Shown here piece after piece: positions 1 to 12,334 of a stretch of 64,000 nt of DNA. Source of the stretch: Gonium pectorale (Eukaryota; Chlorophyta; Chlorophyceae; Chlamydomonadales; Volvocaceae); assembly GCA_001584585.1 (NCBI GenBank), contig LSYV01000011.1, positions 1,399,630 to 1,463,629 of the forward strand, read 5' to 3'. The notes beneath the pieces are model-generated. The model did no database searches. It worked only from the letters and a program-made list of their open reading frames with translations, and was not told the origin of the DNA. The position numbers and the translations under genes were made by a program. Every line of letters begins with the position of its first letter. Position 1 is the first letter of the stretch.

Positions 1-326
1 CCACCGTCACCAGCAACGGCACAGGTGGGATAGCGGGCCCGTTAGGAAAACCCCGCCACATCATTGTGAGAGATGGTTGCCTCAGAGGACGAATACACTT
101 GGCTTAGGTAGTACAGTTCGCATCGTACGGCACTCGGCCGATGAAGGCAAGATTAGCGCGTTCATCTGTCCCGTTCACCGTGGTCCACGTCGCTTCCTAA
201 TGCACCCATAGGCTCGGAATACAGGGACGGTCTGCCGCCATGCGCTGATCCCGGGACGCACCTGGCGCCTGCCTTGTTCCCCGCCTCCAGGTAGCTATTG
301 AACCTGTTTGCGCCCCGTGCATGCAG

Positions 327-3300
327 GCGCAACGAGGATTCCTCACCTGCTCCCGGATACAAGGTACCAGGCATACTCGTCGCGAGTCCTCTCTGTGGCC
401 AATAGGCTGCGGGAGCTGGGCCTGGACGTTCTGCTGAACGTGCCCACAGTGGTCATCGCGGGAGACCAGTCGTCCGGCAAGTCCAGCGTCGTGGAGGGCA
501 TCGCCGGTGTCGCGCTGCCGCGCTCCGACGGCACCTGCACCCGCTGCCCCACGGAGGTCCGCATGAGGTGCGCCTGTGCGCCTGAGCCTCTGCGTGTCCT
601 GTTGCGGCCGCGGTGCGCATCCTGCCTCTCTCGCTCCAGAAGTGCTGAAGCAGACTCGTGTAGTGCCCCGCTTGCTGCGGCTGACCCTGTGCTCTGGACG
701 CGGCTGTGCGCTTCTTGCTGCAATGTCCGCGCAGGACTGTGCTGGGTGCCTCCACTCCCGGGCCCTGGGAGTGCCGCATCAAGCTCTGCCGCGATTATGA
801 CGACGAGGGCAAGCGGCTGCATAAGAAGCCGGCCGAAGAGCTGTTCTGCAGGGTCACCGACAGGTCCCACATCGCTGCCTGCGTGACCGCGGCTCAGGCG
901 GTGCTGCTGAACCCCGAGGCCGTGTCGAAGGCGCCTGGCGGCGCCGGGGCGTTCGTGCCCGACGTTTCCGGTGCGAGGCCGAAGGAGGCATCTGCGCTGA
1001 GGGATCTCGGGAGCGCCTCCGATTACCAGCTGATGTTCACGGCCAACAAGGTGAATGGGACGCCTTACAAGGGGAGCGGTGACTCGCCGCTTTGCGCTTG
1101 AGTTTGCGTTCTTCCTCCCACATAGATCGGATCACTGCCCGGCCGCAAATGAAGCTACGACAGCTTGCGACACTCCCGGGACCCCTTGCCCCGGTCTCGT
1201 GCAGGTGGTCCTGGAGATTGACGGTGCGGAGGAGGATCTTACCATCATCGACCTGCCGGGCATCATCCATCACCACGGCAAGGGCAAGCAGTACATCGAG
1301 ATGGTGGAGCGGATGACCAAGGACTACCTCAAGCCCGCGAACCACATCATTGCCATGGTGCTGCCGGCGGGGCTCGACCCAGAGACGCAGGTATGTGCAC
1401 TAGCCGGTGCATGACCGGCACCTTTTTTTCATGGGGGCTTCGCTTGGAAACCTGCAAGCTCTTCGTTGTATGGGAGATAGCAGACATTGTAAGGCTCAAA
1501 CCGTATGTGTGTGTTGTCAGGCCTCTACTAGACCAGCCCTCGCGAAACCATGCCGCTGTTGCCAACTGCGAGAGGCCCCCCCCTCATCCCTCAGGCCATC
1601 CGGGGTTGGGTTCGCGAGGCGGACCCCAGCGGCCACCGCAGCATCGGCATCATCACCAAGCCCGACATCCTGGCCGACAACGCGCACATCGCCAACCGCA
1701 AGTTGGTGGAGCTCGTGTGCGGCAGGCACGAAGGCGCCGGCCAAGGTGAAGCGCAGACGGCGACGGCACGGGGAGGGTGGCAGGGCGCCCTGCGCCAGGT
1801 TCCGGCCTTTCGTTGCCCTGCCCGTCGCTGAACTAACACTAGGTGTCGTCCCGGACCCTCTTCAGCACTTATCTGCAGCCGCATCCGTTTGTGCTTCATC
1901 GTCGGTGAAGATCCCCTTCCTTCCATGTTTTTCCGGCTCCTTAAGTTGTGCGTGCCGCCACATTCCCACCCTATTCCATGGCTGCACCTGTGCCAGGTGA
2001 GGGCTACATGCACCTGGGCTATTACGTGGTGAAGAACCCGTCCCAGGAGCAGCTCCAGGAGGGCATCACGTTCACGAGCGCGCGGGAGGCCGAGGAGCAC
2101 TACTTCAAGTCCAGTCCACACTGGGCCTCGGCAGTGGCCACATCGCAGCATCTGCGGACCCGCCTGGGCACGGGCAACCTGCGCACCGGCCTGAGCGCCC
2201 TACAGGTGCAGCAGATTGAGGTGCAGCTTCCCGCCATCCAGCAGAACGCCCGGGAGCACCTGGCGGTATACAGCAAGAAGCTGGCCGAGATGCCGCCGCC
2301 TCCATCGCATGACGCGTTCATGGAGCTCCACACCCTCGTGTGGCGTGCAGCCGAGGCCCTGGAGGGCCACGTGCACGCCACCTCGGCCACGGGGGACATG
2401 GCCTTTTACCAGACGACCAAGAAGCTGTACAAAGAGTACGGTCAGAGTGTAGTCCGCAGCACGCCCGCCTTCGTGGTGGGGTGGACCCTCATTACCGCGC
2501 TCAACACCAAGGACAAGGGCATCGCACCGCCGTCGGGCAGTGACCCGCATGAGGCGGTGAGCGTGTTCCAGCCGCATGGGACGTGTCCCGTCTCATCATT
2601 TCTTGGGGCTGGGGTGGGCCTCACAATATGCAGTAACGCTCGTCATCTGCTGATACTACTTGCTACCGGAACTTGCCAGCATTACAGTATATCCATGTTG
2701 AAGCGCGCGGCTTGTGAATGCAGGCCATCGGCGAGCTCGACTTGGCCAAGTACAAGCCGAAGGACAAACCCGAGGCCACGGCCTCGTCTGTGCTGCAGTC
2801 GCTGGACAAGATGCTGGCGCGGTTGCAGTTCCCTGAGAAGCACATGACCCTCGAGCAGGTGTCTCCGTGAACATCTTTGGCTGATGTGTACTGTGTCGTC
2901 TAAACACGCTTCCATCCTACACGCACATCCTGTGCATATGCTGTTACGAACCACAATGGCTCACCGTGCAGCGTCCGTTTGAATGCCCCAATTGCGTTAC
3001 ACGCTCTTGGTCCTCTCCTTCCTCGTGCAGGTCCAGGAGCTCCGCCGGCGCCATGAGGGCCGCGAGCTGCCCGGCTTCAGCCCCTACAGCGCCGTGGAGG
3101 AGCTGATCCGGCAGCACAAGGGCCAGTGGACCAACCACGCGAACGAGTGCCTGAAGGCAGTGGCGGACGCAGTCCGCGGCGAGGGCATGGCGGTGCTGCA
3201 GGAGACCCTGGGCCGCTACCCCAAGGCGCTTGGGGCTATTGGGTAAGTTTCGACAGGTGCTGCTCGCACGTGCAAACTTGTGACTAGGAACTCGGAGCAT

Positions 3301-4776
3301 AGGGGCTGAAACGCCATGCAGTACAGATGAATGCAGCGGGCGGCCCAGACGCTCATCACATGTAATAGCGTAAATCGTACTTCTGAGCTCTGCTATATCC
3401 CCGCTGACGCTGCATTTGAATCCCTGCACAGAGCCGCCTTCCTCGACTACGTGGAGGAACTGACCGTGACGGCGGCCGACCAGATCCACCTCCTGGTGGA
3501 CATGGAGGACGCCGACACGTTTACGCTGAACGAGTGCATCTTCAGCAAGGATCAGGCCCGCTTCCTGCGCCGCCTGAAGCGCGCGTACATGCCCAAAACG
3601 GCGCAGGACGGCGGCGACGGTGCGAAACTGGGTGGTGACGGCGAGGAGCAGGACGGTGGCGGCAAGAAGCAGGACGGTGGCGGCAAGAAGCAGGACGGTG
3701 GCGGCAAGAAGCAGGACGGCGACGGCGGCCGCATGAAACTGGTGTGGTCCCGGCTACGTTTTGCTCTTCTATGGCGCAATGGCCTTGCATTCCGCCATAG
3801 AGGATGGCGCACATAGACCTACCATGTTAGAACTTACCTCTTGTTTTCTTCTGGGTATTCCATATACGTCGGCTCTCACCCTATCTAATCCCCCGTCGCT
3901 GTCCTTGCGGGTTTGGGGGGGGGAGGCTCAAGCGAGCTAAGTCATTCAGCGTGTGCTTTATCAGCTACATACGACGGCCTGTCCATGGCTGCACAGGTCA
4001 CGGACGCGGACGAGGAGCTCCGCATGATGGCGGCCTGCCTGGCGTACTTCAAGGTTCGGCGCACGTGTGTTGTCCCGCCCGCATATAAAGCAACACTTTG
4101 TTGCATTCAGCCCGTGCCTGTGTAGCTAGGGTTCCTACGACTCCTGCTCCACTAGCATTGCTTCAGGGGCGCTGCTTCGACCTGAATCCTTCCGCGCGCC
4201 TTTGCCCCTACTCTACAACAGGTGGCGTCCAGGCGGGTCCAGGACAACGTGGCGCTGGTGATTCGCAACATCCTCCTGCGGCGCCTCGCCAACCGATACA
4301 CCTTTGTGACGGCGGTCATGCAAAAGGCCGGCCTGGCGACGGCCGAGGGCCTGGATCCTTCTGCGGGTGCGTGTTCAGGTCACCCGTACAGTGCACGCGG
4401 CTTGCCGTACCACATGTACGCGTTCCAGAGCAGTACGAGCACCCCCCGTGCTGCCACATTTTATGATGGCAGGCGCCCTTGCGTGTCAGCATTTCACGGT
4501 ACTGCTGTTCGTCCCAGTCGAGGAACGGGCTTGGACTTGTGATCACACAATCATAGCAGAACCCACATGTAATAATGGCCTTGCTCGACTGCAAACATCG
4601 CTTGCTTGCGCACCCCTCATCCTGCCTCCCCTCTCTCTGCTTCTCTGTCCGTGTGTGCAGCGGCGCGCGCTCTGCTGGAGGAGGACCAGGCGTTGGCGGC
4701 TCGGCGGATGCAGCTGCAGGACATGAAGCGCCGCCTGCAGGAGGCGATGGCGGTGCTGCACGCCCCCGCGGTGTGA
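327..4776 (+). CDS. Mx/DRP4-type dynamin-related GTPase (5' partial)
   Basis: Large membrane-remodelling GTPase of the dynamin superfamily. Eleven exons join with consistent phase: 327-567, 735-1050, 1205-1390, 1595-1745, 1997-2556, 2724-2858, 3031-3242, 3432-3741, 3997-4053, 4222-4366 and 4661-4776, giving about 809 residues. The G domain is complete: P-loop GDQSSGKSS in exon 1, switch Thr in TRCPTEV, G3 DLPG in exon 3, and G4 TKPD in exon 4. Exons 5-8 form the helical stalk. Exons 9-11, with LRMMAACLAYFKVASRRVQD and a charged helical end, match a GTPase effector domain. There is no PH domain or proline-rich tail, which fits Mx/plant DRP4 rather than classical dynamin. An in-frame TGA at 299-301 and the lack of an in-frame ATG before the P-loop show that the first exon lies upstream, spliced in near 327. 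Exon 8 carries a Lys/Asp/Gly repeat. The family is clear; the exact subfamily is inferred. Confidence 0.92.
3649..3725 (+). repeat. 21-bp in-frame coding minisatellite in the dynamin stalk
   Basis: Three perfect 21-bp units plus a decaying fourth (first bases CAGGACGGTGGCGGC) encode QDGGGKK repeated in frame. The run lies near the end of exon 8, just before the effector-domain exons, where a disordered loop would be expected in this family. Confidence 0.9.
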
Positions 4777-5529
4777 GTATGGCGAGCAGTGGCGCTGCCG
4801 CAGCCTGCGGCGAGTAAGCCGCCAGCAAATTGCAGTAGAAGAGCCGCCGCTATATATGCGCGCCATTTGGTGTGACACATGCGGGAAAACAGCGCATGCC
4901 TTCGTAGGCGCGCTCGAGCCTTCGAGTGACGCTATGCTCTGGTGGGGGAGCAGAGAGCTTGCGATGCGGTGGCTGCAGGCAGGCGCGGTACGGTGCGTGG
5001 TTGAAATGGCACGGCAGGATTTGGTCGGTTAGTGCGCATGTGATAAAGCGGGGTGCTGCTACGTGGGATCATCCTGCCATGCATGGCGACAATATAGAGA
5101 GTACATGGTTCCATACATAGAGAGGCAAGTTTCGGGGTTCCAAGGGAGAGCTACAGGCTCAGGCGAGTAGGAGAAAGCCTGCCGCTTAGTTTGACTTGAT
5201 CAAGTATCTCACTACCGTACTGGATAGCATGCTGCAGTCGACTGGCCCTGGCCGACAGTGTTGGGGCAACGAACCGTCGCTGTAAGGGAACGCGACGGTT
5301 GCAACTTATCAGGACACCTTGGGGACCGAATGGACGCTCCATGGGAGCTCGCGCGCATGGCTACCGAAGCAGTAGAAAGCACGCAGATGGAAAAAAAGAG
5401 AAAACTGCACAAAAAGAGGGAGCCCGCCTCTACGACCATACACGCCCGAAGACGCGACGTTTCCTTAAGAGCGGGCGGGTACAGAGCAAGCAATGTGACG
5501 TTCGTCCCGTCGCCCAAAAGATGGCTCAA
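4777..5529. other. Dynamin 3' flank, no gene seen
   Basis: No supported exon. A TGTAA at 5281-5285, about 0.5 kb after the dynamin stop, is a possible algal poly(A) signal. Short overlapping ORFs here show no family similarity or splice consistency. Confidence 0.5.
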
Positions 5530-6095
5530 ATGGCTCCTAAAGGAACAGAAACATCCGTCACTGCAAGTGCCCGGGGAAGGTTCCGCCGAGGCTTCCGGGT
5601 TGGCAGCCTGGTGGGCACGGGCGCTGCCTGCGCAGCCGTGCCCGCCATGGCGTTGCTCAAGAATGCGCCCTTCCGGCCCGCGACCCTCCTGAGCGCTGTG
5701 GGCTACACCGCGCTCGCCGGGGCAACAGCGGCAGGCAAGCACGGCGCCGCCCGCAACGTTCCAGCGACATGGAAACGGATCAGTTGCGTTCGTTGTGTCC
5801 GATACTTGATAACGACAGGATGATGATGCCCTACCCTTGGTCCCTCCATCCAGGGGGCTACGGCTTGTTTGAACCGTCGCCGCCGGTGGCTCATCAGCCA
5901 GCCACCGCCAGTGCACCCGCTACCGCCCCGCAGCCGGACAAACCATTGTCCATCGCCGTAGTCAAGAGGACTGCAGGCTTCGTAGTGACGGCGGCTGCGG
6001 CGGCGCGCCTCTTCCGCGGAGTCTGCTCCCCGGCAGTGCTGATGGGCGGCACTGCGGCGGGCTGCGCAGCCGGCGTGGCATTGGGTCGGTGCTAA
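5530..6095 (+). pseudogene. Copy A: truncated copy of the glycine-zipper membrane-protein family
   Basis: A two-exon fragment nearly identical to the first two exons of copy B. Exon 1 is 5530-5734 and exon 2 is 5854-6095. The protein starts MAPKGTETSV, and an alternative in-frame ATG lies at 5521. Exon 1 carries RGFRVGSLVGTGAA and exon 2 carries LMGGTAAGCAAGVAL. Homology to B breaks near 6083, after which the frame runs into TAA at 6093-6095. Exons 3 to 6 are absent downstream. The intron begins with GC in the context CAG|GCAAGC, as in copy B. I read it as a tandem partial duplication left as a relic. A short two-helix-pair protein could still be made, so loss of function is inferred. Confidence 0.75.
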
Positions 6096-6996
6096 ATGCG
6101 CTACATGTGCTACATGTGTGTACCGCAGTACAAGGCTGGATCCTGGATCCTTATTGCATGCACGCCCGTAACCCCGCGCCCCTCTCTTCGCCTCTCTCTT
6201 GGCCGCTCGACAATCTGCGGACGGAATCGTATGCAAGGATACTCACCACGTAGGCCGCAGCGGGCCCCGCTTCACTGTAAAGGTTTTGGGGGGCTCCGCC
6301 TCTTAATAATTCGGACGGTAACGGCGTGGTGATACGGAAGTATATATCTAGTATGTTCAACCAGCTGATGAGCCGCTTCAACTGGCCGGCTTTGGCTCGC
6401 TGGGCGGGGCCGCCGCGGGTGCCGGCCTCGGTCGCACAGGTCGCACGGTCCCAGGGGTCCCTGTACCCAACGGTCCCAAAACTTTGCAATTTCTCATTCA
6501 AGATTTCATGATTCAAACACAGTACTCCACAAAGCTGGCGTGCAGCACAGCTCGTGGTGGGCGAGCGCGCGTGACCGGATAAACCCCGAGGTGCAACCCC
6601 GTGGGTGCGGTAAGATGGCAGCATGTATACGATTTACTACCTACAACATTTGCCTGCGAGTGGAAGGGCCGAGTGCGAAAACGCAAAGTTTTGCGGCCGC
6701 CCAGACCCGCCGGCACTGACCCAGCAAGCAAAGGCCCGTATTTGCGACTAGATATTTATTGAAATCAGTGCACCTCAGTTTGCTGACGCACACAACGGCA
6801 AGGATAATGGAACCGTACGCCGCTGAAACGAACCAGCTAGCGCCTTGTAAGGACGCAATGCATTGCACAAAAGAACACAGGCTAACTTACTGTCATTGCG
6901 CTATCATTGTGCATAGGTTTGAGCTTGCTTGGGGCGACTGGCTGCTGGACGCGTGCGCGCATTGCGACTGCTGCTGAAGTTTTAGGGAACACGTAG
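6096..6996. other. Spacer between copies A and B
   Basis: No exon of the family or of any other gene is recognisable. The segment near 6715-6760 (core CCCGTATTTGCGACTAG) recurs in diverged form near 12230-12270, so at least part of it is duplicated flank sequence. Confidence 0.5.
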
Positions 6997-9900
6997 ATGG
7001 CTCCTGAAGGAACAGAAACACCCGTCCCTGGAAGTGCCTGGGGTCGGTTCTGCCAAGGCTTCCGGGTTGGCAGCCTGGTGGGCACGGGCGCTGCCTGCGC
7101 AAGCGTGCCCGCCATGGCGTTGCTCAACAAGGCCCCCTTCCGGCCCGCGACCATCCTGAGCGCTGTGGGCTACACCGCGCTCGCCGGGGCAACAGCGGCA
7201 GGCAAGTACGGCGTCGCCCGCAACGTTCCAGCGACATGGAAACGGCTCTGTTGTGTTAGTTATGTTCGATACTTAATAACGACAGGCTGATGATCCCCTA
7301 CCCTTGGTCCCCCCATCCAGGGGGCTACGGCTTGTTTGAACCGTCGCCGCCGGTGGCTCATCAGCCAGCCACCGCAAGTGCACCCGCTGCCGCCCCGCAG
7401 CCGGACAAACCATTGTCCATCGGCGCAGTTGGGGGGACTGCAGGTTTCGTAGTGACGGCGGCTGCGGCGGCGCGCCTCTTCCGCGGCGGCTTCTCCCCGG
7501 CAGTGCTGCTGGGCGGCACTGCGGCGGGCTGCGCAGCCGGCGTGGCATTTGGCGCCGCCGCACCCGCTGTGGTAAGTGCCCCTCTCACCAGCAGATGACC
7601 CAAGAGCCTTCCGGAAACGAACCCGCAGCATTTCTCGCCGGTCAATGGCCAAGCATGTGTGGCGCTGCCATTCATCAAGCCTCAAACATAAGTCCTCAAG
7701 ATCCAAACCAATTTACGCTGTACGACGACGTGTACAATTTTCTGTGTAGCACATTTGCACTCGAAGGCGCCCTGACGCAAGCTGTGTAACGGCCCAATCC
7801 AGTCGTTGCCCTCAGTTGCTACGCACCGTGCCGTTGCCTTTGCCACACACCCTGTTTGCCCTGCATTCGGCTCTCCCTTGGAGCCGTAAAGGCCATAGTT
7901 CAGACAGCCTATCCGTGCTATACGCTGGTGCTGGCCGCTGACCCGCCGCCCGCTGTGCACGGTGCGCCCACAGGCCGAGCTTGTCTGCAGCGGCAGCTCC
8001 CAGGCCCTCAGCAAGGCGTACGAGGTGGCGGTCGTGGGGTGGCCCTACGCCTTCCGAGGCTTGCAGGCCGGCAGCGTGCTGGGGCTGGTGGCGGCCTGGA
8101 CCCTCATCAAACCCCGCGACATCTCCGCGGGCGCGCGCTGGGCGGTCCACGGCGGCCTGTGGGGAGCCGCGGTGGCGACAGCTGGTGGGTGGGTGGATGG
8201 GGGGTGCCGCTAGCGGCCGCGGCGCACACGCGTGTGTGGGTGGGGCGGCCCCGGTGACTTTAGGCCAGAGCAGAGCGTGGCACTGCGCGAACTTCAGTTG
8301 ACGACGTTGCACATCGTCAGCAACAACGGCTTTTCCAGGCAGGTAATGCTCATACGCGTGCATGATGAGGGGTAAGTGCCTTCCATCGACATGCATGCAT
8401 GTTGCTGGCGTCGGAGCACAATACGACACAGCAACGGCGGCAAGGCCAGCCAACGGCTTGGATGGCTCCATACTTGCTGCAGGCGCCTACGGTGCGTACA
8501 AGATGTCCGGACTTGACGCTGCCCGCCTCAAGGACAAGGCGTTCCGCGACGCCGTCGGAGCTGACTTTCGCTGGAGCGCGGACTTCATGAAATTTGCACT
8601 CATGTAGGTTGTTCACCGCTATTGGTGCGCCTTTGAATTCATGGATGGATTGGTACAACCGATGTGCAAAGGCCGCAAGCCATCACCCGTACATGGTGCT
8701 CGGCGGGTTTTCCGCCTCTGTGTCCTAAACCACCCGACGGCCCGTCGGCGTGGGGGCACAGCGGCTGAAGCAGCCCGTCTGCTTGACCCTTGCCCACAGG
8801 GCAGCATGTTTTTTCACGCTGTCCAATGTGAAGGCCAGCGGAGGCGCCGCGACGATGGGCGAGCTGCTGATGATCAGCTTTGCATTATTTGCAACAGTCT
8901 CCAGTCTTCGTGAGGCCGCGTGCAAGGTGCGTATGTGCGTCTCAGCCACCGGCGGAACTTAGCCCCTGAGCCTGTCATGGGGTCGGGCACGTTGGTATAT
9001 GCGTTACAAGCGCGGCAGCACGGGCGCGTTGCGTCTTATTCGTACTGTTGGTACAACGGCAGCCAACACACGTGGCAATGTAGTAAGAAGTGTAGACTGG
9101 TGTAACTGTTGTGCTTGCGATGCAGCCAACTGGCTCCCTGCGTGGTTGTGTGCGCCGCCACAGCAAAATGCACGCCCCCTTTCCCCATCAATGCGCGGCT
9201 GTCCGTGCGCCGGGTTAGCAATCCCCACGCCCACGAACCGGACTACGAACCGGCCGTCGCTGCGTGTTTGTGTGCGCCACACTAGCAACAACCACGCTCG
9301 GGGAAGGGGGCTTTCAGGGGGAAGGGCGCCTCCTTCCCCCACCAAAGCGAGGCTGCACGCGACCGAGTGGTCAGTGCATTCGATTGCGCTGGAGCAGCAA
9401 ACAACACGCTCGGGGAAGGGGGCTTTCAGGGGGAAGGGCACCCCCTTCCCCCACCAAAGCGAGGCTGCACGCGACCCAGGGGTCATTCGATTGCGCTGCA
9501 GCAGCAAACAACACGCTCGGGGAAGGGGGCTTTCAGGGGGAAGGGCACCCCCTTCCCCCACCAAAAGCGAGGCTCGCACGCGACCGAGCGGTCAGTGCAT
9601 TTACGATTGCGCTGCAGCAGCAAACACCACGACTCGGGAAGGGGCTTTCAGGGGNNNNNNNNNNNNNNNNNNNNGAGGCTGCACGCGACCCAGCGGTCAA
9701 TGCATTCGATTGCGCTGCAGCAGCAAACACCACGCTCGGGGAAGGGGGCTTTCAGGGGGAAGGGCACCCCCTTCCCCCACCAAAGCGAGGCCACCCAGTG
9801 TGCCGCGACCCACTGTGCGGCAAACCCAGCCGCGAGTCATGCTACGGCCTTCCGCGACGAAAACGGTCTGCGCCTCATGGCGAGTTTGATAGCTGACACT

Positions 9901-11325
9901 GATCGACAGTCGGCGGAAAAGACGCGCACGTGGACACTTGCTCTAGACTAGCCTGTATATGGCCTGGCTGTACGGCAGCGCAGGCAGACGTTTCGCGCCA
10001 TTCCTGCTTGTTTTGCGGCCCCCCTCATCTCTTGCGCTCGGGCTGCTCGCGCCCTATCGATTGGGCCCGCTGCCACCCCGCCTCGTGCTGTCCGGCGGAC
10101 GCAATTGCCCAGGATTCGCCCACACGGCGCTTCAAATTCTCTTCGCTCAGTATATACAGCACAACGGCGGGAATCCAACGCTGCTTCGCGTTGACCACGG
10201 CGCGCGCCATACGCGTCAAATGCACCAGCGTTCAGCCGTACAGCCATATCGTTCCCCATGACAGGCTAATGAGCGTTGACTTGTGTCCCGTGCGTGTGCA
10301 CCAAGCAAGGAGCCGCGTGGAGCGAGCGACGTATGTAGCACTAGCAAATCGTTTCCTCCCACACGACGCTCGCTTGCAGGCGCATACCGCCGCACTCCAC
10401 GCCCTCCCGCCAGCCGGCGCCGTGACGCTGCACGCCCTGGAGCGCGGCACGCTGGCGGGCGTGCTCCTCGGCGCACTGCCGGCGCTGCTGGGCGCGCTGG
10501 AGTGCAGCACTCGCTTCGGCACGCACAAATACACTCCTTACGCGCCGGCTGCGCAGCTCGCGCCGGTCGGCTTTGCCATCCTTGGCGCAGCAGCGACAGG
10601 TGGGCGCGTGTGTTACGTTTGGTGCGCTGATGGCGAAGGGCATAGCCTTGCGTTCTCGCTCAAGGTAGGTGCAATGATTAGCCAATCCTGGCAGCGTGCG
10701 CCGCTCTCACTGGCGTGCAGGAGCCTCGAGCCCTCGACCCACTGCCCCGGCAGCGTAGTTCGTATACCGTAGTACAGCGCGCGTGCATTGCAGCTGGGCG
10801 CACATAGACGTTGTACGGGCTCCATAACCCTGTTGTGTGATTGTCATACGTGCATGCCGTACCGAACATGGCATATACCCCCCTGGGGCCCCGCAGCCGT
10901 ACATCTCCCTTCGTTGAACTGCGCGCGCTTCTCGGCCCTCCCTGCTGCGTGCAGGCGCCTATGCATGGTTCCAGCTGAACAACATGGACACGGCGGGGCA
11001 GCAGCAGCTGGCGGACCGCCTGCAGCGCCCGGGCTCCCAGACGTACGGCATCGGGAGGAAGGACACCCCTCGCCCCCCTGCCATTCTTTACAATGACGAG
11101 ATCACCCTAGTGCTCGGGTACGCGCTGTACAAGCACCTCCCTCCGGGCGCGGACAAGCTGGCGCGAGGCCTGACCCTGTTGCCCGCGCTTAACCTTATAG
11201 CCGTTCTTATCGCGATGGAAATCTACGCTCATATGGGTGGGCGGCTCGACATCCTGCCGCAGCCCTCCGGAAGCGTTGTGCTCGTGGCCGAGCAGCCTGA
11301 GGCGGCTGCTGCCACGTCCGACTGA
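6997..11325 (+). CDS. Copy B: three-unit glycine-zipper polytopic membrane protein, unknown function
   Basis: I do not recognise a named family. Exons: 6997-7201, 7321-7571, 7974-8184, 8483-8613, 8800-8926, 10380-10599 and 10955-11325. All join in frame. The ATG follows an in-frame TAG directly, which fixes the start. Unit 1 is exons 1-2 (GFRVGSLVGTGAA, then LLGGTAAGCAAG). Unit 2 is exons 3-5 (PYAFRGLQAGSVLGL, then a segment with AYGAYKMSG). Unit 3 is the last two exons (LAGVLLGALPALLGA and ILGAAATG, then AYAWFQLNNMD). Each unit holds about four hydrophobic Gly/Ala-rich segments. The tail EQPEAAAATSD is short and acidic. Intron 1 uses a GC donor (CAG|GCAAGT). The fourth family exon is split by an extra phase-2 intron. 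The large intron 8927-10379 contains a minisatellite and an assembly gap. The protein is probably an organelle or endomembrane integral membrane protein; that location is inferred. Confidence 0.75.
9290..9795 (+). repeat. Minisatellite of about 102-117 bp units inside a copy B intron
   Basis: Five units begin near 9295, 9407, 9514, 9631 and 9733. Each contains GGGGAAGGGGGCTTTCAGG, a complementary C-rich run CACCCCCTTCCCCCACC, and a spacer with GCGACC and CATTCGATTGCGCTG. The G-rich and C-rich runs are inverted relative to each other, so each unit could form a hairpin. Unit length varies by small indels. Apparent ORFs across the array in all frames are a by-product of the repeat. Confidence 0.9.
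9655..9674. other. Assembly gap (20 N)
   Basis: Twenty N lie inside the minisatellite, so the true copy number and length of the array are unknown. Confidence 0.99.
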
Positions 11326-12334
11326 GCATGCACGCGCGCCCCGGGCCTGGCTCCCGTCAGCTAGCGGTGCCATGGTCGGATGCGCTATGCGTGTTGGTTG
11401 GAGGGCTTTCGTATATGCGCTGTCTATCTAGGCGTACGTACGGCAGGTACGGCTTCGTGGAGCGCGCCTTGTGCCGCGCATGCCGAGTGCTGAATGCTGA
11501 ATGCGGGGTTCTCCTGTCATATATATGTGCGGGAGGTGATGTGAGCGAGAGGCTCGTTGACCCGCCCTAGCTATCTTGGGCGTCACCGTTGGATGCCCCG
11601 GCTTCAACCGGGCAGCAGTGCGGCATTCTGGCAACAGGGCGGTGGAAGCTTCACTTTTCTTGTCATGTTTGAGGATCCCGGATGGCCGCTTGGCTCCTTG
11701 TACTTATCTGCAGAAGGCATGCATGGGCCGGCGAGCGACCGTGCGTGTGGTTGGGTGTCATAAGAGCCGTACCGCCGTACCGCATGACGCACGGGGCGAT
11801 GCGTGTCTGCAGCACCGCTGCGTGTGAAGCTAGACAGTTGCTGCTGCTGTCAACGCCGGGCCGTCATTCTTTTACATACATGCGAGTGGCGTCAGCAGGG
11901 AGGGCGCACGCACCTTGCTTGGATTGTTTGCAGCAGTAGTCGTATTGTCCTCCTTGTTCGTAGGCTCGTAGGTCTCATCAGTCACGCCGGCGGACGGAGC
12001 CAGTGGTCCGGCGGATGTCGTGCACACTGCGTCATCCTATGTGTCCACGCACACTGAAATGGGTCCTGGGTGTATGTTCAAATTAGTAAATAACCTGCAA
12101 CCTGAAGACGGCCCACCGCCAGCTAGCTGATGTTGGAGGCAGGGCGGCCGTATGTGGCAGTTCCTTTGCGTACGTGTCCTGTATAAACGCGTGGTGCGTG
12201 AGAGCTGCAAGCCGCAAGTGAGTCACGGCACCGACCCAGCGAACAAAGACCCGTATTTGTGACTAGCCGTACGCTTTCTCTCTCATTCACACTTCGGTAT
12301 GATAATGCTCAAAAGGGCAAGGGTAATGCATGAG
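11326..12334. other. Copy B 3' flank
   Basis: No gene seen. The first 330 bases recur in diverged form at 12335-12660. Confidence 0.5.

Noticed and set aside
9290..9795. CRISPR-like array
   Set aside because: Units are near-identical along their whole length rather than repeats with unique spacers, and the genome is eukaryotic.
8999..9951. ORFs in three frames through the 9.3-9.8 kb repeats
   Set aside because: Open in all frames only because of repeat composition; they cross an N gap and lie in an intron.
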